Shown one piece after another: positions 43,772 to 55,200 of a stretch of DNA of 64,000 nt. Position numbers and translations under genes: made by a program. Position 1 is the first letter of the stretch. Each line of letters starts with the position of its first letter. Source of the stretch: Rosa chinensis (lineage: Eukaryota; Streptophyta; Magnoliopsida; Rosales; Rosaceae); the NCBI RefSeq assembly GCF_002994745.2, contig NC_037094.1:21305001-21369000 (forward strand), in the 5' to 3' direction. Below the pieces are notes generated by a model. It was not told the DNA's origin. It saw only the letters and a program-made list of their open reading frames with translations, and did not search any database.

Positions 43772-44473
43772 GGAGCATGATCCTTCTGCGATCAATCTTT
43801 TCTGGTGGCGGTATCAAGTTGTCTTGCTAGATGGTTGAGGAGGAGACAAGGATGCAATGACTGGGCTTCTCTGATCTTGATGCATGGTGGCTATGGTTAG
43901 TGGGTTGGTGATGAATATCAAGGTCGATGGTTGAATCATCGTGGAGGGAAACAGTGGCTTGTTGGTGATGGTCAGGCCCTATGGCAAAGCTTTGATAGTT
44001 TGGTGAGTGGACGGGGGTGGTAGCCACTATTTTTTGTATTTGGAGACGAGGAAGTTAGCTGGGTAGTTCTTGGTTCTCCGGTGAATACTTAATTAGGTCG
44101 GCATCGAAGCTTTGGGGAAAGGAAGGGGAGGGTGGCGACGGCCGCTAGTTCTTATTTTTTGTGAAGGTCTTAATTTTTGTTGGAAGTTTTTTAGTGTTAG
44201 GGTTAATGAGTCCTCACTCTTTTGAGCTGGGGTTGGGTCATGCTGTGGAGCCATGGTTATGGCGTCATCCGAAGGATAATTAGATTTATGTTTAGTTTAC
44301 TCTTGTTGTCAACATGTATGAAAGTGGTCTTGGTATTTTTGAGACCCGGTGTAGAAGAGGACATTGTCTCTTATGCCGTTGATTATAGGATTTTACCGAG
44401 AGTCTCATGTATATTTGGTCCAAATAGGAAAATGGCGTATTGCTGTTATAGTTGATCCCATATCGGCTCATCG
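43772..44473 (+). mobile_element. LINE-like retroposon, central part (block B copy)
   Basis: Continues the repeat from the 54-bp duplicated segment. Positions 43835-44473 align with 17482-18134 of block A. It shows the junction undisturbed by the TG...CA element (GGTTGAGGAGGAGACAAGG at 43831-43849). Interrupted at 44474 by a hAT element. Confidence 0.7.
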
Positions 44474-45499
44474 TCAAGGTTCTAAAAAACGCTAGGCGCT
44501 AGTCGGGCGGAGACCCGGGGACTAGCGCCTAGGGGATTAGGCGGGAGCCTAGGCGGGGACTAGGCGGTTTTTTATTTTTTAAATTTTTAATTATTTTTAT
44601 GACATATAGTTATATATAATTAAAAATATTTAATGTCCAAAAATTATTTAAAATTAATCAAAATAATTAAAATAAAGAAAAGGGTATTTAGGAATTTAAC
44701 AATCAGATAAGTACCAATCATCCCACATTCAGAACCTCCCATCTCCAGTTAGACTTGAGCCAAAAACACAAAGATCATCGTCTCAACTAGCTTAACTATT
44801 TCACTATCTCTGTGGAAAGCTCAGTTCTTTATAGTGCACTCTTTCAATTTCAATCTCAACACCTTCGCTCTAAACCCAAAACCCCATATCACAATTAATG
44901 AAAAACCCAATCCATATTCTGTTTCTCTCATCATAAAGTTTCAATCTTTGCAGTGCTCTTTGAAATTTCAAACACCCAGAAACAAACTCAAAACACAATT
45001 CGTTATTTCTCTGTTTCTGTGTTACCCAATTCACCAGATTTCAATTGTTCTATGTGGGTGTTTCTGGAAATCAAGCTTGAAATCCAAATATGGCTGACGT
45101 AGAGCAAATCATTCAGATTCATGACACATCATCGCTGACCTCAATCACTCAATGTTCTTGTTCTCCTCCTTCGAAGACATCCCAAACTCTGCGCCGACAA
45201 GCCGCCGCATCCCGTCGCAGCCACCAAGAAAGCCTCCATAATCTTTAACCGCATCTGAGTTGGTAACTCACTCCTCCGTGCCTGGACCCTCCTTTACGAT
45301 GCAACTCGAGCCGTCGTATATCAAGAAAAGCCTAGCGCCCAGCGCCCAGATCTAAACGCCCAGCCGCCTAGACTCCGCCCAGACCGCCTAGGCGGCCACC
45401 GAGGAGCCAAACGCCTACCACTCTCGCCTAGCCTATAATCGGAACGGTGACCCGACGCCCAGCGCCTAGTCGGCCGCCTAGGCCCTTTTTTAGAACATT
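44474..45499. mobile_element. hAT-type non-autonomous transposon
   Basis: 1,026 bp between exact 8-bp duplications GCTCATCG (44466-44473, 45500-45507). Block A at 18127-18141 shows the empty site. Ends are TCAAGGTTCTAAAAAACG and, inverted, AATGTTCTAAAAAAGG. Dense subterminal CGCCTAG/CTAGGCG motifs lie within about 120 bp of each end, possible transposase sites. No transposase frame; the 87-aa and 63-aa frames have no motif. Confidence 0.88.
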
Positions 45500-45507
45500 G
45501 CTCATCG

Positions 45508-46602
45508 TACATATTTCTACTTCTGGTTTATGTCCCCTCCCAATGTATGTTTTTCGTGATTGAATTAAATTTCTTTGCTAAAAAAAATAATAATAATAAT
45601 TTGAATTCCTCACTTTAAATTCCATCAAAACATGTGTCTTTTCAAATTTCATTGGAGATGTTTCTTTTTATTTCTTAATTAATTTCCAAAAACAAGAATT
45701 TTTTTCCTTCATATTTAATATTTTAATTTTATTTAAACTTTCTTAATTATTATACATTCCAAATTCTAAATAAATGCAATCAAATAATGAAAATCACAAT
45801 TAATGAATTTTGAATTGTTGGAGTTGCATGTAGGTTCTATCGATCATTTCAAAATTTCTCAGAAATTTATATTTATCTCATCCAAATGCAGAATAAGTGT
45901 TATATATGGAAATTAGAAACGGTCGTGAATAGCAAACCTACATGATCTTGGGATGGTTTAAGCTTTTGAATTTGATGAAATCAGTAATTTAAATTTATGA
46001 AAATTTAGACAAAAATCTCGATATATTATTGACACATCATTTATGGAATAATGAAATACCATTTAATATGGTGTGTTCGGTGGGGTGGTAATTAAGATAA
46101 TGAATTTCCATGTGAGAGGTCATGCATGCATGTGTTCGAATGGAATATATGTGTTCATTTAACCTGGCCCAACCCAACTTAATTAACTATATCCATACAT
46201 TTGACTCTCCGTCTACGTTGTTCCTAAAAGAGTGAAAGATTTTTTTATTTTATTTTATAGAAGAATCAATATGCTATTGAAATTTGAAACTAAATAGAAA
46301 ATTTTAATGGAAATTTCTTTGATATGCTTTAACATAATACTGTATTTATTTCTTATACCCGTACGTTAAGCAGTAGAGGTTGTAACTTCACCAAAACTCA
46401 CAGGTCAAAATCCAAAAATTGACTTTATTCGATTTTGTTTTAACATACTATTTTTATTCAGTTTCATTTCCTAAGAAGAATTCATAAACCCAATTAATTA
46501 TCAAAGATCAATTCATGTATAAATTGAATTGACTTGCCTGTGGTTTTTGGCACTATTGCTTCTTCCAATATCTGGAAAATGTTGAAGGCTTAAGATACAA
46601 AT
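45508..46602. other. LINE tail, duplicated flank, and upstream region of the phytocyanin gene
   Basis: 45508-45583 is the end of the LINE-like repeat. 45590 to about 46090 aligns with 18225 to about 18800. The remaining 500 bp before the ATG at 46603 are unique AT-rich sequence. No convincing TATA box was identified. Confidence 0.6.
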
Positions 46603-47448
46603 ATGTCTTGCAAGAATACTTTGCTCATTGGATTTGGCCTGAGTTTTGCCCCCCTGTTGTTCCAATGCCAAGAAATACATGGGAAGGAATTCTTGGTCGG
46701 AGATGACAAAGGCTGGAGCCCCTATCCCGGCATATCTGACTGGCCAAATGGCAAGACGTTCACACCCGGCGATATCTTGAGTAAGATGAACATATATTTT
46801 GTTTAGTCTTTTAGTTTTTTGTTTCTTTAAGAAAACTCTTATATATGTATACCTGTCCATTTTCCACTTCTTCTCCTCTCCCGCATAGATTCCAAGAGCT
46901 TTTCCCCAAGTTCATTGTTATTTTATTGTGTTCATAGGATAGTAGTCTTATGCTAGCTAATTAGCTATGAGTGTGATAGTGGTGTCTCCCAGCATCAAAC
47001 TTTTGGTCTAACCCTGAAAATGTTATCTTATCACTGTCAAATTTATTTTTGAGGGTGAAAATCAAAAGAACTCAAACTTTTGGTCTAACTAACCCTAAAA
47101 ATTTTCCTCCCCTAGCCTATATATAGTTTTTATATATTGATCAAACCAAGTTGTTTATTTATTTATTCATGTATTTTTTGATTGTGAGCAACAGTTTTCA
47201 AGTACAACAATACAAGTACTTCTGTACGACGATTTGATGAAATCAAATACAAAGGCTACTCGGAGGAATGTTACGCAACTTGTGACAATTTCCTTTGTCC
47301 CTACAATGATTTCAACTCAGGAAATGATCATCTTGTATTAAACAAAGGAAAGAACTACTTCATTTCTCCAGACCACGATCGTTGCAGCCAAGGATTTAAG
47401 ATCAAAGTTTGTGCTGAGTTTGATGGCCAAAGGAATAACTGTGCTTAG
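46603..47448 (+). CDS. Phytocyanin-like protein without copper ligands (2 exons, 143 aa)
   Basis: Exons 46603-46780 and 47195-47448 join in phase 1 (ATCTTGA|GTAAGA to GCAACAG|TTTTC). An N-terminal signal peptide (about 1-27) targets it to the secretory route. The mature part starts KEFLVGDDKGW and continues WPNGKTFTPGDIL, then IFKYNNTSTSVRRF and SEECYATCDNF, ending GFKIKVCAEF. The fold and the two structural cysteines fit plant basic-blue/early-nodulin-like proteins. All four usual copper ligands look replaced: His by Ser in TSTSV, Cys by Ser in YFIS, His by Arg in DRC, Met by Phe in GFK. It is therefore probably a non-copper, extracellular structural or binding protein. There is no GPI-type hydrophobic tail. 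Confidence 0.85.
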
Positions 47449-47686
47449 TATGAACACCAATCTTAGTCACCCCAAAACGACATAGAATATTTATGTTTCT
47501 TTGAATAGAATAATTGGAGTTTCAATTTGATTTTCTTGGCTTTCCTCTGATTCCAATTCAGGTGGAAAACACTTCAACTCGTATGATTTTCCAGGGAGTT
47601 AAATACTACTAAATTGGGTATTCTTGTATGTGTGAGTTCATGTGAAAGGTCAAACAACTATTAATTAAATAATTTAAACTCCTTAG

Positions 47687-47920
47687 TGTTCAAAGAAAAC
47701 TGAATTGGGAGAGAATTGAGTCGTACTTTCATTGATAATAGAGGTCTCTTTATATAGAGGATTACAAGCATAGAGATAGAGTTGTACATGGAAACATAAT
47801 CGTACATTGATTGGATATCTCTTGAGATTCTCCAAGAATTTCTCTAATATAAACCCTATTTCAACTAGAGCAAGTAACCTCGAGTTTGGGCCAGACACAT
47901 ATTATGGATTTACTTGAACA
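47687..47920 (-). repeat. 3' LTR of the copia element
   Basis: 234 bp, with TGTT at its left end and GAACA at its right end on the plus strand. Preceded on the minus strand by the G-rich polypurine tract. Confidence 0.8.
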
Positions 47921-47934
47921 CCCCCCCTTGTGTC

Positions 47935-48610
47935 GCCTAAACGTGGTGCTTCTCTTGTTGCCTCATTAAAAACCTTGCCGAGTAACAAAAACTCAGTGGG
48001 ACAAAAATAACCTCAGTCGAAGGGGAAAAATAGCACAACACACCCTTCACGTTTCGAGACCATACATGTAGACACCTCCCTCTGATGTCTGCATCTCTCC
48101 CTGACGACTACGGTCATTAGAGTTTGGATAACTTCCATAAACGATGCTACCAACATGTTTCTCGAAAGTGGAATTTAGGCAATGACTTAGTGAGCAAGCC
48201 TGCCGCATTGTCCTCAGATTGAACCTAGTTCACTTTGATCTTGAGGAGAGTTTGTTGTTGCTGATTATACTTGGTGTGGTCGCTTTTGATGTAGCCTTAC
48301 TTCAAAACAAGCAGCATTATCCTATATGCTCGTAGGCTCATATGTGGTAGACTTCAAACCACAATTGTTTGGAACATGCGTAATTATGGATCCAATCCAT
48401 ATACATTCACGAACCACTTTGTGAAGAGCAATAATCTCTGCATTGTTTGAAGATATAGCGACTAGGATCTGTTCTGTAGACCTCTAAGATATCACGGTTT
48501 TTACCCATGGTGAACACTTAACCAGTTTGGGAATAACCTTTGTATGGGTCAGAGAGATACCCAACATCAGCAAAACCTTCCAAAACACATGTCGTTTTGG
48601 GATGGGGATA
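47935..48610 (-). pseudogene. copia RNase H and pol 3' remnant
   Basis: Minus-strand fragments resemble the end of copia RNase H (ALHKVVRECIWIGSII, NNAEIIALHK), broken by several stops and frame changes. Cut at 48611 by the hAT element. Confidence 0.65.
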
Positions 48611-48618
48611 GTGGACGC

Positions 48619-49423
48619 TAGGAGTGGGCATAAACCAGGGAAAATTCGGTTACCGCCCGACCGGACCCAAATTAAACGGGTCGGTAACCGAATCAAGTAC
48701 AAAACGACGTCGTTTTTCGCTAAAACAGCACTGACCCGGTAGGCTCCGGTGTGGGCTCGGTTCAGGATCACGAACCGCACGGATTAAGCCGCCCGACCCG
48801 ATTTATTATTTATATATATTTTTTCTTAATTTTTTATATTATTCCGGAGAAAACCTAACCCTAAATCCCTAATGCTCGAGTCGGGGTCTTTTTTCTAGCT
48901 TGGCCGCACACCTTGTTTCGCTCTCTCTCAGTCTCCCAGTCTCAAACGGCCACTCTCACTCTCTTCGAGTCTTCGTCGTCTTTGATCTGTCAGACGGTGA
49001 CGATTCTCACCGTGAGGCATCGGCCGCCGTGCTCGGTTCTGCTTCTTTCTTCTTCAGTTGTCGGTCGAAGCATCTAAAACAGGGCCGCCGTGCTCGGTTC
49101 CGCCTCTTTCTTCATTTTGTTGATTTGAATGGTTTGTGAATGTGGAATGGGTCTGCTGGAAGTGGAATGTTTTAGACTTCTAGATGAATTTCTGCCTTTT
49201 TTTTCTCTTCGTTTTCAAGTCTGCGGGTTATCAGATTGCATGTTTTTCATTGCGGTTTGAAACCGAAACCGCACCCCCCCACACCGACAACAAAATGAAA
49301 CCGAAAATCTGGTCTGCTATTTCAATAATTAGGTTGCGGTTTGCATTTTGGGCTTACCGAAATATTCGGTTCGGATTCGGTTTTAGGCCCAAACCGACCC
49401 GATCTGCACTGAGCCCAGGCCTA
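48619..49423. mobile_element. hAT-type non-autonomous transposon in the copia pol
   Basis: 805 bp between exact 8-bp duplications GTGGACGC (48611-48618, 49424-49431). Ends are TAGGAGTGGGCA and, inverted, TAGGCCTGGGCT (imperfect 11-12 bp). Subterminal GGGTCGGTAACCGA and GGTTCGGATTCGG type motifs occur. A 28-bp phrase starting GCCGCCGTGCTCGGTTC occurs twice (49023 and 49083). The interior resembles a gene 5' region, but no protein is identifiable. Confidence 0.87.
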
Positions 49424-49431
49424 GTGGACGC

Positions 49432-52229
49432 AGACCAATGTTGGCAGCGTTCCTAGTGTGTGATGGGTCCGAATCCATCATCTCTCTGTAGGGATAAAGC
49501 ATGCCTATATCAGTCGTACATCTCTAGTATCGAAAGATATCTTTTACACCAATTTTAATGGCGTCGTGTTGGCGCAGAGCTATATCTAGCTAACAAGTTC
49601 ATGGCAAATGAGATGTCCAGTCTTGTGCATTGAGCTAAGTACAATAATGCGCCTATTGTACTCAAGTAAGGTACTCCTGCCTCTAGCACATCTTCTTTAT
49701 CATCCTTTCAATGAAGAGGATCATTTTCAGGATCAAGACTACGGACGATCATGGGGGTGCTTGAAGAATTGACCTTGTCAAAATGCCTAAGCATCTATCG
49801 ACACGATGCTCAAGTTCCAAACCGAGACATAATTGTGTTCTCCCATAATCCTTCATCTCAAAATAGGATTTCAAGTGTTCAGCGGTTTCTCTTAACTCTT
49901 TAAGGGCTTCTAATGAAGATCATTTCCAACATGAACCGCGATAGAATCCGAAATTTGTTATGGAAACGCGAGGGCATATCCCTTCCCAATCAAGTAGTCA
50001 CTTTAGTGAGCGTTCCAACCTTATTGTAAACGCTCTCCGTGGTCTAGAGCCACTTGACTTGGATAAATGAAGTTCACCATGAACCTTCATGTATATTCCG
50101 TATCTAGATCCCCATATAGATACGTAGTGACCACATTTGTAAGCTGCATGTTCAGTTATTCAGAAACTACCAAACTAACAAGGTAGTGGAGTGCAATGAC
50201 ATCCATTATGAGAGAATATGTCTCATCGTAGTCGATTACAGGGCGTTTTGTGAAAAGCCTTGTGCCATAAGGCGAGATTGCCATATCTTTTTCTCATCAC
50301 GCTTTCTAACGAAGACCCATTAGTCAATAGGTTTTATGTTAGGAGCTGTTGGCATCACTGGCTCGAAAACCTTCCTCTTCGTTAGAGAATCCAACTTGAC
50401 CTGGATCACATATTTCCATTTAGGCCAAATCTCTCTACGTTGGCATTCATTCATCAACGGAGTGTGGTTCGATATCATCGGACTCAACAAACTCATGTGC
50501 AACGAAGTGCGTGACTATATCATCAATTATGATGGAGTTTCTATCCCACGTCTCACGTACACTAGTGTAATTTTCATAGAGCTCTATATTCTCAGGAATA
50601 GGTTCTGACGTTGAGGCGTCCCCCAACGATAACCATAACCTGGAAGATTCTCATGAGACAGATTTTGAGTGTCGATGATCAAAGGATTGGAGTGTAGGGT
50701 GGTGCTACTTCCTCTCGTAGGGACGTCATTCCTTGCAGGCATATTTGCAGCAGATGTGTGATCTCGTCACGTTAGTAGGGATTGAGATGAGACATAGTGG
50801 GGACAGGCCAAGACAATTCATGTCGTTCCTGCTGAACATTCATGTTCTTATCTCCCCCTAACGACTGGAAGATTGTCTCATCAAAGTGACATCCGCAAAT
50901 CTAGCGATAAGGAGATCGCCAAGCAAGGGCATTAAGTGGTGGACGATTGTTGGAGTCTCAAATCCAACTGAGTTGCCCATTCGTCTGTAAGGACCCACTA
51001 TAGAGTGTTGTGGCGCGCAATTGGCACATATAAGTACGATACTTGTACCCAGTCACTAGCTGTAACGCAGAGTTACATTGAGTGGCGGTGGATCGTGGAC
51101 AAATTAGCATAGCTGCATGTAATATTGCATCACCCTAAGCGGATATAAAGAAATTAGTACTCATTACCAATGTCCAGACTACCATCGTAGTCCTTTCCGC
51201 GAGACCAATTGGGTGTGTTCATAGGAATATAATGTCCAACATTAGTCCTAACGCAATAACCATTGAAAGTTTTCGATGTAAACTCTCTAACATAGTCAAA
51301 TTCAATTAACTGAATAGGATGATTCGGGGAGTGAGCCTGTTGTCATATGATATGTGCTAGGAGTGTAGCATAAGCAGTATTACAAGTGGACAATGGCACA
51401 ACACGTGATCAGTGTGTTTGTGTGTCAACCAACATTATGAGATATTTAAACGTCCGCAGGTTGGTTGAATCAGTCCACAGAATCCCCATGGATTCTATGT
51501 AAGAACATAATGAGTATTGTCATATCCTTTGCATAGGACGATCTCAGTCCTAATTTCCTTAAGGAACGGGCTTTGTAAAAAGAGCGAGAGGCCTTAGAAT
51601 CAACCAATGAGGATTTTGGTCTGACCTGAGCGTCTGAAACGCTATTTGAAGCAAGTTGGTGATTGCAGCATCACCTGGGGCGTCATCAGCATGATGTACG
51701 CTATCCATGGCATCATGGATAAGGGCTATGTTAGCCCTAGACTGGTGGTGGACTGCAGCGGCTCCAGAGGCAGCGGCGGCGGTCACACTTAGTCCAGGAA
51801 TCAACTTTTGATTCATGCTTTGTTTCGCTCGAGAGAAGGGATGTCGATGTGAAGTCTTTAGTAGACGGATCATCATATCATGACCAGGATGACCTGTCCT
51901 ATCGTGACAAAGCCAATATGTGTCTAATCCAAGAGATCTTCTCTCATAACTTTATTGGATTAATAGCTCGAATAGTGACATAGAATCCACTAGAGAGACA
52001 CATAAATTTCTCTAAGATGCGCCTTCGTTCGCAATCATTAGAGGTATTGCAAAGAAACTCATTTTAGTTCTCTACATGCGCTTTCACATGAAATCCGTTG
52101 GTTACCCATAGGTGCGATTTACCCTAGGAGCGTAGATAGTTTTTGCGACAGTAATCAAGGTGCCTTTTGGCAAAAGGAACTTGGGCTATTCCATGTCCTT
52201 GAATTAATACTGAGGCCCAGCCATTGTAG
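49432..52229 (-). pseudogene. copia integrase and reverse transcriptase remnant
   Basis: The minus strand shows REIWPKWKYVIQVKLDSLTK and FEPVMPTAPNIKPID near 50320-50500 (start of copia reverse transcriptase), and MMIRLLKTSHRHPF near 51870 (end of the gag-pre-integrase region). Many stops and frame changes occur between them. Order and orientation agree with one old copia polyprotein. Confidence 0.75.
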
Positions 52230-52232
52230 TCA

Positions 52233-55200
52233 CACTACAAGAAAATAACTCTTTTACCACACACAATTTATGGCTTGCATCAATGTCTGCCGTAATAGAC
52301 ATACATTTACGGCGCACTTTCATGGCATGCCGTTAATACCCTTTATGATATAGTCTTTTATGGCATGCATTAGATAGATGCCGTAATAATGTTATCTTTT
52401 ACAGCTTGCAAGAATGTGGGCTGTTAATGTGGCTTTTAATAGTCTTTTACGGCATGCATTAATGTGTGCCGTAAAAGTATACGGCGCGAAATTTTCACCA
52501 AAGTTTGTATTTCCCCCCTTTTTCCCCCCATCTCTTCCCTCTACACTTTCTAATTCTATTTTTTTTCATTTCATAAAACAAAACTTTTCTCTCTCCCTGA
52601 CAGACCTCAATTTTCCATCTCTTCACTCCACCGTCTCCAAGTCTCTTCCCACCGCCGATTCGCCGTTCAGTGAATTTGCTCCACCGCCGAGTCGCCGGCC
52701 ACCTCCCACCACCACCATGTTTTTTGCTCCTGTCATCGAGATGTCGTGGATCGATTGAGCTCCAAATTAAAGAACATTGAAGTGATCACCACTCTCGGAT
52801 ATTCGGGCCACCGGAATCAGGGTCTTGAAGTATCTGAAACCCATTTGAAGAAAGTTGAGAACTTTGGCCTTGTCTTGCTCATTTGCTATCTGGGTTTTTT
52901 TCTCTCGCCAAATCAAGTTACAATTTTTTTCACTTATTGTTTCATGTTTCATCTTTTGAATTGTGGGAAGGCTTCTTGTCTGCTTACTTTGCCTGGTTTG
53001 TTGGTTTGACTATCTGTACCTACATTTGAGAGTTTAATTTTGATCAGTCTTGACTGTTATAAGCTTTAATGGGACTTTACTGTTTCATTTCTGGGAATCA
53101 AATCCCATTCTGGGTCTATTGTGTTGTGTTCAATATTACAGGGATCAAGCAGAGGTAGCGAATTGGGGAAAAGAGGAGAGACTACAAGATTGGATACCCA
53201 AGGTGAATTCATGCTCTAATATCCTTAGTATGGTTTCATTATGTTTTGCTTCAGACACGATTGGTTAATTCTTGGTTTGGGTTTATGGGATGTAAATGAA
53301 AGTAATCTTCTTTCTTTGAGCAAATAAACTAAATTGAGTTTCATGGAATTAATTGATAGTCATCAAAAGTTTTGAATCAAAACAATGAAAACGGCCAAAC
53401 TCTATGAAATCATTCACAACAAATCTAAAGCCAAAACCATACAAATCTTCTTTCTTCGTTCTGGGTAATTCGTATACAGAGTAACTGAGACGTTTAACCA
53501 TACTGCTTCTTATGTTTTAGCCTATTACTTCTTTTTAAAATGGATAGTTGAAGGATATAATTGACATGTATAATGTTGGGTACCGTAATTGGCATATTGA
53601 AGTCCCTTTTCTTTATGATAATTTCCAGTGTAGAGATGAAGAAGAGATATTCTTGGTATATTCAGTCAGTAGCTTTGAAAGGTGAGTTTTTTTATTTTTA
53701 TTTTTTATTTTTAACTCAATTCGCATATGATCATTCAAGGCTTCAAACTTCTAAATTCGATTCTCAAAGTCTTGATCTTTTGTTGCTTTTGGTTTACTTG
53801 CAGCACCTGTGCACGTACCTGGAGATGGTTAATTTCCCTAAGAGTTATTTGATTTAGGTCTGAAGTTGTTATCTTCAGCTTGTGTGTGTAGTTGCATATG
53901 CCTTTGATCAGGTTTCTGGGTGGGAGATAGTAATTTTACATAAAGCTTATTGTATATGGACTGTATTATATTGTTCTTTGTGCATAGTATGAAGGAATTT
54001 CTGGGAATGGAGTAGCTTGAACACCTCTTATTATGGTGGAGTATCATTAAAATGAGATGTATTGTTTGACATATATTATCTAGAACCCCCACTTATTGTC
54101 AAAACAAAAAGAAAGTGAAATGGTTAATTGCTTTTGGGGGGTAACAATGAATACAGAAGTCATTGCCTACAATAGCTCTTTATGTGAGTGGACATAATGG
54201 GGAGTGTAATTTCTTTCTGCTGTTTCGGATTATATAGTGCATATTGTTTCTGTTTCATATTTGTTAGTTGATTACATGGAATGAGAACCTGTAGGTTGTA
54301 TACTGCTAGTATTAAAAGGAAAGTCTTTAATCCTATGTACTGTAAATATTGACATTTAGGGGGCTGTATTGTATTTGGATTTGTGCAGATTTTTTTTAAA
54401 TGACAGACTTTTTGAAAAATCCACAGACTCTTTAAAAAGTTGATAGACTGTTATGGATTTCTTAAAACCATTGATTTTAGCAACAGACTTTTATTGATTC
54501 ATGAAAATCTATATACTTTATTATGAATGACTTCTACAGATTTCCTAGGATGTACAAAATATAAAAAATAAAAAATAAAAAATTAAAGCAAATGCAGCCC
54601 AAACACAAAACAAAATAATTACTTGTTGTCTCTTCAATGCTCCAGTATCTTCTAATAGAAATTGACTCAAATAAATGATTGTTAGTCTGTCTAGCGAGTT
54701 TGTTCTCATTCCTAATCTCCCAACAACATAAATATACAACATAGATTACTTGATGTTTATGGTTAATTATTCTCATCAATTTTTGTTTTCGCTGATTAAC
54801 ATATATTGTAGCAATATCGGTCAATGTCTTGATCTATAGTCAATCAATTGAAGTTCAATTGTTCAACCTTTTTTTGAACCATGATATAAATTCAAATTAA
54901 TGAGAATAATTAATTAAATAAAATTTAGTATGGTTCAAGGTCTTAGGGTTAGACCACAATATTTGAGTTTTAGGGTTTCATAAATCATTTTTATTGCTAT
55001 TAGGGTTCAAAGTATCACAATTGAAAAAAAAAAAAAAAATCACATTCAACAACTACAATGAACATGTTGGGTATCAAAAAAGGTTGATATCATAAAAAAT
55101 TAGAGAAAAGACAAAAAATTAAGAAAGAGAGATGATGAATGACAGACTTCTTCGTGCGTAGAGAGAAGAACTTTGATAGACCTTTTTTTTTTTTTTTTGA

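Noticed and set aside
48900..49456. Coding exons in the hAT element
   Set aside because: The 79-aa and 90-aa frames are serine- and phenylalanine-rich without motifs, and an internal 28-bp direct repeat suggests noncoding 5' gene sequence.
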